Shown: positions 21,982-32,849 of the stretch, in pieces
How the letters are laid out: each line of letters starts with the position of its first letter
Position numbering within the stretch: the stretch's first letter is position 1
NCBI GenBank assembly: GCA_003427395.1
Contig: BFEA01000599.1
Location: 491,646-551,292 of the forward strand
Origin: Chara braunii
Lineage: Eukaryota > Streptophyta > Charophyceae > Charales > Characeae
Reading direction: 5' to 3'
Length of the DNA: 59,647 bases
Made by a program: the position numbers and the translations under genes
The notes under the pieces: generated by a model
What the model saw: the letters and a program-made list of their open reading frames with translations, nothing else
Databases searched by the model: none
Told to the model about the DNA's origin: nothing

Positions 21982-24900
21982 TCAGCAGGGCTGCACATCA
22001 ATGCGGTCAAAGACCGGCGTGCGGCAGACGGGGCATTCTGTCCATGTTCGCCCGCAATCGTTACACAAACAGAGATGTCGACAAGGAATCAGTAGCAAGG
22101 AGGCCTGCTCTCTCGAGCACAGCTTACAGACCGCGCCGCCACCCAATGCCGCCTTCTTGGTGTCCGTGCCAACGGCAACTTCGGGCACAAGCGGAACACC
22201 TTCCACTTCCTGACGTTGTTGCGACCCGCCGCCGGAGATCCCGTTGAGGTTTCCATCATTCCCGCGCTCGTCACTGTCCCCTCGGCCTCGCGGCATCCTC
22301 CCCCTCGGGTCACTCCACCGCCGCTCCTCTTCTTGCTGTTGCTGTTTCTGCTTACCTGCCACCTCCGCCATTCTCCCCTCGTCATTTTCTTGGGTCAGCT
22401 CCTCCAGAACACGGGTCGCCAGTCTGTCCATCACGTCGTTCAGTTCCGCAATGCTTTTCGCGCGAAACTCGCCGAGCGTATTAAGCACTGCCGCCGGCAA
22501 GGGGAAAGAAGCAGGGGGCAGCTTCCGCCCATCGTTAAGGTTGCGGCTCTCCATGGGCCCGCCTGCCACCGCGCCACTGCCTTCGACTCCTCCTCCTCCT
22601 CCTCCTCCTCCTCCTCCTCCTCCTCCCCCGTTCATTCCATCGCGATCGTCCCCTTGCATCGACTTCGATTGTCCCACCATCTCCGCACATCGCTTCACCC
22701 AAAGCGGTACAATCCCCGCCCTCTCCGCGCTCCTGGCCCGCGCCTCAACTGCCATAACACGCCATTCACTTTCCCCCTCACCATCGTCCTTTGCAGGAAC
22801 CATCGCGGCCTCCTGTGCCCCTCCTCCTCCTCCTCCTCCTCCTCCTCCTCCCCCCACCCTCCCTGTCTCGACGACATCGTCGACAGACTGCCTACGCCTT
22901 GCTTCCGCCACAATCATCAGCATGGCCGCTAAATCCCGTTCCGCCTGATTAACCCTTTGGCGCAGCCTTCCGCTCTGTTCCTCGTGCTGCCTCATCTCCT
23001 CCTCGAGCCTCTTCGTTTTTCCCCTTGCCACATCCAACTCCTTCTCGATCAGCTCTGCTTCCTTCGAAGCAGGAATTCCCATCGCCCCTGCTGTCCCGGC
23101 TAGCTCCCCCCTTCCCTTGAAAGACGCCCTCCTTTCTACTGAGTCTTGCAGTTGACCTCTGGCAAGATTGGCCGCCCGCTGTGCTGCTGCTGCCAATGCG
23201 CTGGACGACGCGCCCATAGCCATCCCCGTCCCTGTGTCATGCCGATGGCAGTCCATTTCTGAGTGCACAGCCCTCGCAGCCTTGGCATCCGCACGTGCCT
23301 CTTGCAGCTCTTCCGCCTGCTTCTGCATCTGCAGCTGCAACAACTCTTTCTCTTCCATCAACGCTTCCACCTCCTTCTTCAGACTGTCGATCTCCGCCGA
23401 TTTCGCCATCATCTGCGTTTTCAGGTCACATTCCATGCTCAATCGGTCATGATCGAGTCCCGACATGTCGATGCCCCTCCATTGCTGATCAAACGCTTCG
23501 AAAACGTTCCTGCTTCCGCTGCAATCATCGCTGCCTCCGCCGGCGAGAAGAAGGGGATCTACTACAGCGCCCCCGCCCGCTCCCCCACCCGCGGCAGGGC
23601 TGGGCAGCTCTCCCCCGTCGGTGGACATGGAGGCCTCCCCGAGAATACCATTAGCCTGCTCGAGTGTGTCCCCAACAAAGGCAAGAACACCGGACGAAGC
23701 ATCGCTTTCCCCTCCCCCCAACGAGGAGCTGTCGTCCTTCCTGCTGCCGACGCCACCGCTACCTCCGCCGACAGCCGGACCGACGCCCCCCTGCGGGGGC
23801 GGAAGCGAAGACGAAGCTTGCGCCAAGGGCGTTGAAGGACCGGCAAATCCCCCACTGCCGTCTCCGCCCCCCGCGCTGCCGCCGACTCCTCCCGGGACGA
23901 TGACACGGCGCAGCTGCCCCCCGGAGTCGCCGCCGCTGCCTGCTCCCCCAGCTCCCGCCGCCATGCGCGTCATCTGCGCCACCGTCAGCTGCGTTCGGAG
24001 CAACTGAATCTCCTCATGGAGTTTGTCGATCTGCTTCGTCTTCGCCTTAAGCTGCTCCTGCAAGATCCTGTTGTCGGCGCTGGAGATCTCCACTTCGAAT
24101 GTCTTCTCGCTCAACTGCGCCCTGAGCTTTGCGAAGGCTCGCGCCGCATCCGACGGCGCCATCTCCGCCGTAGCCCCGTTCACCTTCTGCTCAATGACGC
24201 GCATCTGTCTCTTCTTCTCCTTCATCTCCTCCACGAGCCTCTGAATCTGGATCTTGTTTTGAATCTCTTGCTCTGGGTCGTCGCTCTGTTGCTCCGTCAG
24301 GCGCTTAAGGGTGCTGTCGCGGAGAGCCACCTCCCCGTGCAGCATCTTCAGCTGCTCCCGAAGCAGCTCGATCTGGTCGATCTGCGTTGTCCCCGTGGGA
24401 GGCGGCCGCCGCCTGACGAACAGATCGCCAGCGGACGTCGGCTGAGGAATATCCGCCCCGCGCCCTGGAGACATACCACCTCTGTCTCTTCCCATCCCCC
24501 CATCCATGTCGCTTCCCCGGCGGATCGCCGACTTGCTTCTGCTCACAATGTCCCTGGCGGCAGCCTCCCTCGCTTCCCTCGATACTGACGCCAACGCGTC
24601 CCCTCCCTTCAGCCTGAACCACCCTAACACCCCTCCTCTCTTCTTCTTCTTCTCCCCCTCCTTTCCCGCGCCACCTGCCCCCTCCTCCGACCCACCGTTC
24701 GACGGCGACGCCGACCTGCCATTCCCATTGGCCCCCGAGTCGACCGGCGGCATATCGAGAGTCAGCGGCTCTCGGTGCCTCTGCGCCAGATACGACAGCT
24801 CCTCCTCGCCAAAAGAATGCCGCCTCCTGTGGAGTATCATCTCCGGTTTCTCTTCCTTCGTGGCCACTGACGTCTTCGTCGACACGAGGATGAGCTTTGT

Positions 24901-26400
24901 CAGCCGCTGAATCCTACCCAGCAGCGCCGCCTTCGCTTGTTCCTCCTCCTCCAGTCGCGATTGCATCATCATGTGTCCGGCCTCAATCTGTTGCTTGAGA
25001 GCCGACAAGTCTTCGCCAGCAGGGGACCCGCTGGGCGGCAGAATGCCCCTCTTCAGCTGCTCCAGCTCCTGCTTCAGGTTGCTGATCTCCCTCTGGTACT
25101 TTTTTATCAACGATTTATCATCCATAATCACTCTGTTCCTCTCCGCCGACATCTCCACGTGCTTGGCCCGTCGCGCAAACTTCAGCGTGTTGTGCGTCTC
25201 TTCCACAGTTCCCGACGCCGGGGTTATCGTACAGATGAGCGATATGCGCCCTTTCCCACTAAGGGAGGACTGCAGCAGACGCGTGAGCTTGGAGTCACGA
25301 TACGGAATGTGCGTAGCCCGCCCCTCGCTAAGTTTCGATACGACCGTGCCGAGAGTTAGCAGGCTTTTGTTGATGTACGACCCCTCCTTTCGTCTCAGAC
25401 CGGTCGTCTCAGCTTTTGAGCTCTCAGACCCTGCCAGATCGATGAGGTTCAGCTGCGACAGCACCACTTGCTCGTAGCCCTGAGTCTCTCTGACGCTGCT
25501 CTCTATGGTCAGAGTGAAGATGGTGTGACTCCTGCTGCTAATCAGGTTGAAGTTGGTAGATCCTACGTGGCGATGCGACTCTCCGGCCGCAATTAACGAT
25601 AACGCGTGAGCCGGCGACAGCACCACCTCCTCCTTTATGCCCTCCACGTAGGTTCCCTGAACATCTTCCCTTATCTTCAAGTTCTGCCCTGCCGGGTCCA
25701 GCAAATCGTTAATCACCTCATTGTAGATCTCCAGGTAGGACACCCGTAGAAGGAACTCTTTCCCCGGCGTCTCCTGGATGATCCCAAACACGTCCTTCAC
25801 GGCTAGGGGAATGACTCCCGGTGACTTCTGATCGCCGTGCATCGTGTGCGTTTTCCCGCTGCTGGTGACGCCATACGCGAACACGGTGCCGTTCACCCCG
25901 TCCATGGCACCAGCGACCACGTGTTGAGCCGCCACGTCGTAAACGCCCCTCGTCGTCGTCGAGGGGCCGAAGACTTTGTCAAAAGGATAGGCCAAGTTGG
26001 GGTTCGTCTCGCTGCGGACAATATTGTTGCCGTCAGCATACCAAGCCACTTCTTCGCCCTTCTGGGCTTCCCGGACGCTCAGCGGGCGAAATCGGACGGT
26101 CACGGTCACGTTCTCGTTGGCTTCGAGGTACTGATCGCTCATGGAGCTGGACATTGTCGTCGATGTCGAGGGTGACATCATCGTTGCCGCAGAGACCCCG
26201 TTCCTGTAGTTGTTGCTGCCCATCATGAGACTAGGCGGGCGGCTGCTCATCTTGGCCGCCGACCGCGGACCCCCAGCCGGCCTGACCACGCCCCGAGGAA
26301 CCCCTCCTCCCCCCAGCGCAGCCATTCCCCCCATCGGCGCCACTGAACCCTTCGCCGACGAAATCGGCCGCCTCTGCAATGGAGAACCGTTACGGAACAT
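21982..26400 (-). CDS. Kinesin-7 (CENP-E-like, KIN-7) motor protein with C-terminal RING finger, 1472 aa, single exon
   Basis: A plus-end-directed microtubule motor by family. Residues 1-95 are a Ser/Gly/Met-rich leader and the motor spans about 96-419. Within the motor are the P-loop GVTSSGKT at 177-184, followed by HTMHG, switch I with SSRSH at 288-292, switch II DLAGSE at 321-326, and YRDSKLTRLLQSSLSG. A neck coiled coil (about 425-452) and further heptad-rich coils (about 690-830 and 1010-1170) follow. Two poly-Gly runs encoded by GGN triplet repeats lie near residues 1182-1195 and 1259-1271. The C-terminus has CKLC, PCRHLCLCNDC and CPVC (1425-1458), a C3HC4 RING as in the plant KIN-7 subgroup. 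All motor catalytic residues are present, so the gene looks intact. The ATG at 26398-26400 gives the longest frame. No intron interrupts 4.4 kb, which is unusual for plant kinesin-7 genes. The RING implies possible E3 ligase activity, not demonstrated. Confidence 0.96.
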   Translation of the reverse strand: MFRNGSPLQRRPISSAKGSVAPMGGMAALGGGGVPRGVVRPAGGPRSAAKMSSRPPSLMMGSNNYRNGVSAATMMSPSTSTTMSSSMSDQYLEANENVTVTVRFRPLSVREAQKGEEVAWYADGNNIVRSETNPNLAYPFDKVFGPSTTTRGVYDVAAQHVVAGAMDGVNGTVFAYGVTSSGKTHTMHGDQKSPGVIPLAVKDVFGIIQETPGKEFLLRVSYLEIYNEVINDLLDPAGQNLKIREDVQGTYVEGIKEEVVLSPAHALSLIAAGESHRHVGSTNFNLISSRSHTIFTLTIESSVRETQGYEQVVLSQLNLIDLAGSESSKAETTGLRRKEGSYINKSLLTLGTVVSKLSEGRATHIPYRDSKLTRLLQSSLSGKGRISLICTITPASGTVEETHNTLKFARRAKHVEMSAERNRVIMDDKSLIKKYQREISNLKQELEQLKRGILPPSGSPAGEDLSALKQQIEAGHMMMQSRLEEEEQAKAALLGRIQRLTKLILVSTKTSVATKEEKPEMILHRRRHSFGEEELSYLAQRHREPLTLDMPPVDSGANGNGRSASPSNGGSEEGAGGAGKEGEKKKKRGGVLGWFRLKGGDALASVSREAREAAARDIVSRSKSAIRRGSDMDGGMGRDRGGMSPGRGADIPQPTSAGDLFVRRRPPPTGTTQIDQIELLREQLKMLHGEVALRDSTLKRLTEQQSDDPEQEIQNKIQIQRLVEEMKEKKRQMRVIEQKVNGATAEMAPSDAARAFAKLRAQLSEKTFEVEISSADNRILQEQLKAKTKQIDKLHEEIQLLRTQLTVAQMTRMAAGAGGAGSGGDSGGQLRRVIVPGGVGGSAGGGDGSGGFAGPSTPLAQASSSLPPPQGGVGPAVGGGSGGVGSRKDDSSSLGGGESDASSGVLAFVGDTLEQANGILGEASMSTDGGELPSPAAGGGAGGGAVVDPLLLAGGGSDDCSGSRNVFEAFDQQWRGIDMSGLDHDRLSMECDLKTQMMAKSAEIDSLKKEVEALMEEKELLQLQMQKQAEELQEARADAKAARAVHSEMDCHRHDTGTGMAMGASSSALAAAAQRAANLARGQLQDSVERRASFKGRGELAGTAGAMGIPASKEAELIEKELDVARGKTKRLEEEMRQHEEQSGRLRQRVNQAERDLAAMLMIVAEARRRQSVDDVVETGRVGGGGGGGGGGGGAQEAAMVPAKDDGEGESEWRVMAVEARARSAERAGIVPLWVKRCAEMVGQSKSMQGDDRDGMNGGGGGGGGGGGGGGVEGSGAVAGGPMESRNLNDGRKLPPASFPLPAAVLNTLGEFRAKSIAELNDVMDRLATRVLEELTQENDEGRMAEVAGKQKQQQQEEERRWSDPRGRMPRGRGDSDERGNDGNLNGISGGGSQQRQEVEGVPLVPEVAVGTDTKKAALGGGAVCKLCSREQASLLLIPCRHLCLCNDCGRTWTECPVCRTPVFDRIDVQPC

Positions 26401-27832
26401 GATCCTCCTCCCCCCTTCCTACCGCCACTCGTTGCCCCAGCCACGCCAGTTCGACAGCTATCTTCGTGCTCCGGCACGTGGGCCCACCCACAACCCCGCA
26501 CTCACTATATCCTACACCCCTGAACTCGTCCCTTCTCGTTACGCTGTATATTATGTAATGTCCTCCCTCCTCCTCAATTCTCCCTCCACCCTTCTCTCCA
26601 CTACGACCTCCAACCCTCGTTCTTTCCCACCCCCTACCCCCTGTCTCTTATACACATCTAGATGTGTATAAGAGACAGCTCCACTACGACCTCCAACCCT
26701 CGTTCTTTCCCACCCCCTACCCCTCTTACCACGACAAGGCGTTCTTTCCCCCCCCTCTCCTCCCCCCCCCCCCCCCCCCCTCCTTTTCCTCTTCTGTCGT
26801 TCCTTGTCCTTCCGTTCCCGTCCGCGTCGCCACGCTTGTCACCTCTTCTTTCTCGCTTCTTCCGTCTTGGTCCAGACACCACCCGGTCGGTATCTTTCCA
26901 ATGATGGGTTCACCAGACGTTCCTCCTCATCGCGCCTATCAATAGGATAAGCACTCTCCAAGGTAGTTTCATCATCGTATTCAGCCCCGCTTCTGCCTGT
27001 TCCGCCAGCCGCACTTTCATTGTCTTGGCGGAGGGATTCCTGGAGTCGACACTTCGCTGTCCACTCCGTTCCTACTCTCTCTTCCTCGCCCACGGTGCTT
27101 TTCGTTCCTCGGTCTTGCTCGTTGCTGGAGAAAGGAACGCTATGGAAACAGTGATAACTAAAGGGGAGAAACACGGACGGGGAGGGAACCGCGGGTAGAC
27201 AACAGCGACGGGGAATTAATGATACACCATGGAAATCGCACTCTCACCGAAGAGACGAAAACGATCATCAGGAGGAGAGCTGCAATGCAACCCAGCAATG
27301 ATAGGAATCTGACCAGGCGCGCAGCGAGAGGAGCAGCGGCAACAAGAAGCAGGAGAAGGAGAGACAGACAAAGGAAGGCCGTTGGGGAAGGAATGGTGAT
27401 GAGAAACGGGCAGCAGATCGCTGCCACGTAAGCATGCGCTCGCACTCTCGCTTGATTGACTCCTTGTGGCAATAACGTCCCCGCAAACCACGTCGCCAGA
27501 GCCACCAAACCATGGTGGAAGTGTATGCTGTCCAATTGGACAGCACTCCCGGCCAGAGGCCGGCTAGCGGCCGGCGGACGGGACGGGGGGGGAGGTTCGC
27601 CGGCGAACGACCGGCGGAACGCGGCACGCCTGGAGAGGTCGAGCGGGCGGCGAGGACGGAATATTGCCCCCAGTCTCAGGAAATGAGCGGGTTGTTGTTC
27701 CTACGGTAGGGCTCCGCAACCCTTCTTCCGCCCACAAGCCTACCTACGTGTACGCTTTCCCGTACTGCCCGCCCAACATAGCCCCTTCCAACCCGAACCA
27801 GCTCATATCACGTCACAACTAATCCGCCCACC
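26401..27832. other. Upstream region of the kinesin; C/T-rich, no further gene recognised
   Basis: Presumed promoter/5'UTR territory of the minus-strand kinesin. The plus strand is C/T-rich (minus strand G/A-rich), with an 18-base poly(C) near 26762-26781. GTCCAATTGGAC at about 27530 is a perfect 12-bp palindrome. No TATA element can be assigned with confidence, and short frames on both strands lack domains. Confidence 0.45.
26596..26723. other. Residual Nextera mate-pair junction adapter with 45-bp flanking duplication (assembly artefact)
   Basis: Positions 26641-26678 are CTGTCTCTTATACACATCT joined to its complement AGATGTGTATAAGAGACAG, which is the Tn5 mosaic-end junction produced in Nextera mate-pair libraries. 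The 45 bases before it (26596-26640, starting CTCCACTACGACCTCC) are repeated exactly after it (26679-26723). The segment should be treated as an untrimmed read join, not as a biological transposon end or duplicated promoter. Confidence 0.97.
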
Positions 27833-27954
27833 TACCCGCGCTGCCCGGAGCCGGCAACGGAGCCGGCACCAGAGAGCATTGATAGGCCCGCCCGCCTACC
27901 CGCGCTGCCCGGAGCCGGCAACGGAGCCGGCACCAGAGAGCATTGATAGGCCCG
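27833..27954. repeat. Perfect tandem duplication, 64-bp period
   Basis: TACCCGCGCTGCCCGGAGCC begins at 27833 and again at 27897, and the two copies agree to CATTGATAGGCCCG. The copies are essentially identical, so the duplication is recent or a local assembly error. Confidence 0.92.
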
Positions 27955-27967
27955 AAGAACAGACGAA

Positions 27968-28090
27968 GGGCCTCGCTCCACCGCTCTCGACATGCACAAA
28001 AGACAAAAAATGATGGCGGTGAATCTTTCCATGTTCTAGCGAAAGATTCGCTCTCGTTTTGAAAATGTCAAGAGTAGTGGAGCGAGGCCC
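27968..28090. mobile_element. MITE of the GGGCCTCGCTCCAC family, 123 bp
   Basis: Terminal inverted repeats of 26 bp (27968-27993 and 28065-28090) match at 23 positions, starting GGGCCTCGCTCCAC and continuing to CGACAT. The interior carries a 9-bp perfect hairpin, GAATCTTTC (28021-28029) with GAAAGATTC (28041-28049). No coding capacity. Two larger members with the same ends lie at 37.08-38.08 kb. The family is non-autonomous; the transposase source is unknown. Confidence 0.85.
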
Positions 28091-28365
28091 AAACGGTATT
28101 GTTGCGATATATTGAGCTTTAGAGTATGACTGCATCTGGACAGAGTGGACAAACTTCCGCAAGATGCATTCAGAATGTTGGCGGATGGCGAATGATGCGA
28201 TCAGGCCATTACCTGAGCTGACCGAGGCCGTGAAGGAATGATCCCCCCCCTTCCCCCGGGCTTGACGACATGGATTGCAAGGGCTCATACGTTCGTACCC
28301 TGACGAAACAGCCTCCCTTCACTTCACACATTCGGATTCGGATCGGAAATGGAGCCCCGTTCTGT

Positions 28366-28530
28366 GGGCCTCGCCGCGCCACTCACCACCATGCACAAAC
28401 GACGAAAGTAAAGTAATAGCTGCGTATCTTACCACGTTCTGGATGTTGGGCTTCGCTCCGCTACTCACCACATGCAAAGAAGACAAACAATATGGCGGTG
28501 CATCTTCATATTTTCTAGCGAAGATTCAAC
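28366..28530 (+). mobile_element. Two tandem half-elements of the same MITE family
   Basis: GGGCCTCGCCGCGCCACTC (from 28366) and GGGCTTCGCTCCGCTACTC (from 28448) each start a left-end-like segment followed by CACCA-ATGCA-AARACRA. The second continues with TATGGCGGTGCATCTTC and TTCTAGCGAAGATTC, as in the 123-bp copy. No matching right end is present for either. Confidence 0.7.
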
Positions 28531-29596
28531 CTCTGTCTCGGTTCCAAACGGCATGGGTGAAACAACAAAAAAACAAAAATCAGACAAGACAGTCGGGCTC
28601 ACCCAAATCAAACAAAAACCGTCACCAACGGTGTATTTGTCAAATCAGATGCATCCGACATACATGGACCAGCTTCCAGTCACGATGAGTGTAAAAAATT
28701 GATACGATCTTTGGGAACCGTAGGAGGGGGCCCATTGACGCGCGCCGCGGTGCGTAGCAGTTTTGCCGGCGCTCTTTCGTCACTTTCCTGCGAACGCAGC
28801 AGGGATGGGAGACGGCCACCACCGCACGCCAATTGATGATGCCAACCATAGCCAAGTGCTAGGGAGGTATAGGGGCCGGTAAGGAGTCACCAGGTCCTGT
28901 GGAGACATAGTGAGAACTCATGTGAACTAGGTGAATGTACGCCCTCTGGCGCCCGTCGAACTTTCAAAGCGACTATCGAAACATAGGAAGGGAGGATGAG
29001 CGGATGAGCTCTGGCTATGCGGAGCCCGAAAGGAGGCCCCATCCACGCAGGGTAGCAGGTGGAAGCAGAGAGGAATGTCAATTGCAGGGTAGCCCTCATT
29101 CGTAAGGAAGGATGGGCTGAAGGAAGGAAACCCTGGTGGATGGGACCCTGGCGATCCCTACGATGCTTCGATATCGCGGACGATGCCAAGGAACGAGACG
29201 AACTTAGTCTTCGAAAAAAGCAAGAGGAGTAGCCTACCAAAAGGATGGGCGACACTGAAGTTAAGTAACGGTCAAGGACGACCACTAGCAGCTGCAATGA
29301 CTATGCTTAGTGTCTTCGAAAGAATACAGGTATAAACCCCAATCCATCTCCTACTTTCTTGTTGTTGTGGCTCTTTACATCGTATTGTGGTCTTGTTGAT
29401 TTGAGCCTCACACCTGCGAACTTTGAGTTTCCTGTAGTGTTCATCTGTAAGAAGTATTGCCCGGGGCGTTGACTTTCGTTGGGGTCGGTCCTAGGAATTC
29501 TGGAAAAGAGGTGGACATAAATTTTCCCCCCTTCTCTTCACAGGGATTGGACACCCTAAAATTAATTAACATTGGGTGTGAGTTTTGCGTTTAGAG
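28531..29596. other. No gene recognised; probably includes the 5'UTR of the plus-strand LINE
   Basis: There is no domain on either strand. The LINE body starts at or before 29597, but its 5' boundary cannot be fixed because no target-site duplication was identified. Confidence 0.45.
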
Positions 29597-31234
29597 ATGG
29601 AGCCCTTGCCGGACCCTGAAGAGGAACGAATTCGGTTGATGGTGGAAAAATGTATAGAAGATGGAATTTTCCCTGAGGGTCTCGACCACGACACTTGTGT
29701 GACCGAGGGTCGCTTGACAAAAATCATGCTCAATCCAAAAGTAGATGATGTGGCCGTGAGATGGTTGAAGGAGAGAACGGTGGTGATCATTTTTCAATCG
29801 GAATCTAGAGCCTTACCAAATAAAATCAAAGAAATGCTGATTCGTATCTACGAAGATGGGTGGTACAATAATCCGCCAGTAAATCCCTCGCTGAAAAGAG
29901 TGAGGGTAAAGTACGAGGGTGCGAATGTTTTCTCATACGTCGCAACGTCGAAGGATATTGATGACTTCATGGTCAACAAAGAAACAGACACGAACATTTT
30001 CAGGGATCTGAATGCGCCTGGGAGTGTAGATGTCTGTTATTCCATTCAATTCAAGAAATGGGCTACCAAAAGAGAGTTGGACGAAAAAAGAGTTCAAGAG
30101 GCTGCCGAAAAATTATGGGTAATGGCAATAAGAGTCTCGCTCAGAGCTGTTTTCCATTTCCATTGGGCTGTTGAAACCTCCATGGCCAAGATAATAAAGA
30201 TGTATCCTCCACAAAAAGATAATCATTTTCCTCGCTTAATGAATGTTAAGATGGATTTGGCCCCAGAAGCGAGGCAAACGTGGAAAGAAAAATTGGAATT
30301 TCAAAAGGATGGGGAGGAATTTAAACTAGCATTCGTTTCACAGGCAACGGATTGGTGCAAAAAGTGTAAGTGGTTTTACCACACAGAGGACAGCGTGGAC
30401 TGTTCACACCACCCAGACCACTATAAGGCACAGGGAGCACCAACAGCGGCGAGCTCAGGGCATTCACAAAGGCAGAATAGTCAATATTCTGCGGGCCCAC
30501 CCCGACCCAGACCCGCCCCACAGGCCCCAACGGGTCAACCACCTATCACGCAACACCCCGCCTCCTGGGACCTCCTCCAGCACGACCACAGCGGACGGGC
30601 AACTTTCCTTCCTCGGGCGCTGGTCNCNCAANCCCCCCCCCCCCCCGCCCNNCAAGGTTTCACATAGTTGCCTCCTCCTCAGGATCTTCCAGGTCCGCCT
30701 CCTTCTCAAGCCACGACTCACCACTCACAACCACAACACCAGGTGCCGCCCTTGTTCTTCCCTGTGGGATACAGTGGTCCAACCGGTTTCCCAATACCAA
30801 GCTTTGGGGTGCAGATGGGACCAGGGATATTTAACTATAATTTTGCTATGTCGAACCCAATTTTGGGCGGAGGATCTCCCACTTTCAGTAGGAGCCGCAA
30901 TAACCCAGTGTATGAACCGGAACCACCGCCACCTGGGGTACCATCTCACCCACCAGTTGGGATACCTTCGACCCCCATTGGGGTTTCAAGCATGCCTTCC
31001 AAAGGTAAACAACCGATGGGGCACAGAGAGGGGAGTAAGGGTAACAGTCGGACCTCAATGCAACAACACCACACACCACTAAAGGTTGTTGGACCTACAG
31101 AGGAGGAAGTAGGGACCTCTGGCACCAAGGGTAGGAATAAAGGAGGGGAACACCAGGGGGAAGATGAAAGCGCAGGGGAAGATACCTTCCCTGCAAACAC
31201 CCCGGCGAGGGGCAACAAGTGCCCGACTAAGTAG
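29597..31234 (+). pseudogene. LINE ORF1 (RNA-binding, zinc-knuckle) with one in-frame TAG
   Basis: From the ATG at 29597 the frame is open to a TAG at 30665-30667 and then stays open in the same frame to 31234, about 545 codons in all. The N-terminal half is an ordered globular region (EPLPDPEEERIRLMVEKCIE onward). A knuckle-like CKKCKWFYHTEDSVDC follows, spaced CX2CX4HX6C rather than the usual HX4C. The remainder is Pro/Gln-rich. Ambiguous bases just before the TAG mean the stop could reflect sequence uncertainty. By family it would bind the element's RNA. Confidence 0.75.
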
Positions 31235-31285
31235 AAACGCACTCGGGTATAAAGTTTTGGGGAAAAAAATTCGTCGAGATCCCTC

Positions 31286-32019
31286 GGGTTCTCTGAAGGA
31301 GAATCCTCAGCGTCGTCGATATTGCGAGCGTCAGAGCTTATGTGGCAGTTGAACGCAGAACAGGGAATTGTTCTCAACAGGGCCAACACACTGGGCGGAA
31401 TGACCTCGATTCCAAAAGGATCAGTGACATCTCTAAAACGTATCGTACCGATCATCTCCATTCCAGACACGCAGGAAACACCAATCCTATGCTTTGACTC
31501 AGGGAATAAATTTCTCCTGATGGCGGTTTTCCCCACGGAATTACCTCAAAGTAACGAGACAGTATTGCACTGTCTGAGGAACCTATTAAACAACAGGTTT
31601 CCTTGCCGGGTGGTGCCCAAGGTCACTATGGGAAGAACGGTTCGCACAGTGGCAGGGGGGGTTGCCACAGATTATACGTACCTTTTGTGGACCTGCGCAT
31701 CCCCTCGAACGCCTTTCCTGTCTTGGAACGAGAAGGGATAGTTTGGGTTCCTGAGCGATGGTTTGACAGACCGAACAACCCGAACTTGGCCAGTATCCAA
31801 CTGCAGGACGGGTTGTCAGTGGACTTCGTGGCAGAATGCAATCAAAAACTGAAAGGCAGAAACTTGTTTTCCCTTTTCTTTCGAGATAGTCAAACTTCCC
31901 TTTGGGCAATGTCCCACGACCTCACGAATGTCAGAAGGAGGAAAACGTCGGTGGCCACGGGGACCACGAACAACTCCGGTCGCATCCATAAACGTTCAGA
32001 CCGGACAACACCTGCATGA
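31286..32019 (+). pseudogene. LINE ORF1/ORF2 junction segment, frameshifted, function unknown
   Basis: Two overlapping open frames (31322-31741 and 31603-32019) encode conserved-looking sequence such as ETPILCFDSGNKFLLMAVFP and GIVWVPERWFDRPNNPNL. A frameshift near 31680-31730 joins them. I cannot name the domain. Position and strand place it within the LINE, upstream of the endonuclease. Confidence 0.45.
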
Positions 32020-32264
32020 ATACCGTACCAGTAACAGAGATTTTATCAAAACGGACATTGTATATTTTTTGAACAAAATTAAAACCTACTTATTTGGCCA
32101 AAAAAATATCACAGTTGATCTCCTGAGATACCATTTGGACTTAATTGAAGTTTAGGTACATCCAATGGGGACCCTAAGGAACTAAAACCTGAAAATGCCA
32201 AATGAGTGGGTTTCAATTTCGTTCAAAAAATACAAAATGTTCGTTTTAACGAAATCGTTGTTCA

Positions 32265-32849
32265 GTGGCCACGTGGAATGTTAGGGGATTAGGGAACAAA
32301 AATGGCAGGGAAAAACGGAGTCGTCTCAAAACTTGGATACATTCACAGAAGGCGCAAATTGTATGCCTCCAGGAAACTAAATTAGACGAGGGAAAGATAG
32401 CAAACTTGGGTAGGTGGTGGGATGGACCACAATTGTGGCCCCCTGTGAATGGAACTAATGGCGGGACAACCATTTTATTTCATCGGAACCTGAACTTTGA
32501 ATGGACAGACGAAAGCTTTAATAACTGGGGGCGATGGGTATGGGTTAAAGGAGTGATTGCGAACGAGTCGTGGGCTGTAATGTGTGTATATGCCCCGATG
32601 GATAGACGAGAATGTCTGCACTTCTTAACAAAATTTGCAGATGCAATCCCTGACGTGGACAACTTAATTATTGCCGATGATTGGAACGTGACCCTGAACC
32701 CAGAGATCGATACATCGACAGTAAGGCTTGTTCGCTCATATGCAAAAATATTGATGGCCTTAATAGAAAAGTTGGGTCTCATTGACGCTTACCGGGTCAC
32801 ACACCCTAATGATCACGGATTTACGTGGCAGCCGACGAGTAGAGGATGA
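32265..32849 (+). pseudogene. LINE AP-endonuclease domain, near-complete
   Basis: The frame reads ATWNVRGLGNK (N-terminal strand), then IVCLQETKLDEG with the catalytic Glu, VMCVYAPMDRRE, and IIADDWNVTLNPEID, the GDWN motif with Gly changed to Asp. It ends at TGA 32847-32849. It continues past the stop with RIDIMFVRVAAWE (about 32893), the SRID-equivalent block. An upstream ATG at 32238 in another frame suggests a lost single base at the ORF2 start. It would cut genomic DNA to prime reverse transcription if intact. Confidence 0.88.

Noticed and set aside
22216-24910. Several plus-strand frames of 100-240 codons opposite the kinesin
   Set aside because: They are antisense shadows of a GC-rich coding sequence with triplet repeats; the minus frame has a complete kinesin domain order.
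26641-26678. 19-bp terminal inverted repeats of a transposon
   Set aside because: The sequence equals the Tn5 mosaic-end junction of a sequencing library and is flanked by an exact 45-bp duplication, so it is technical.
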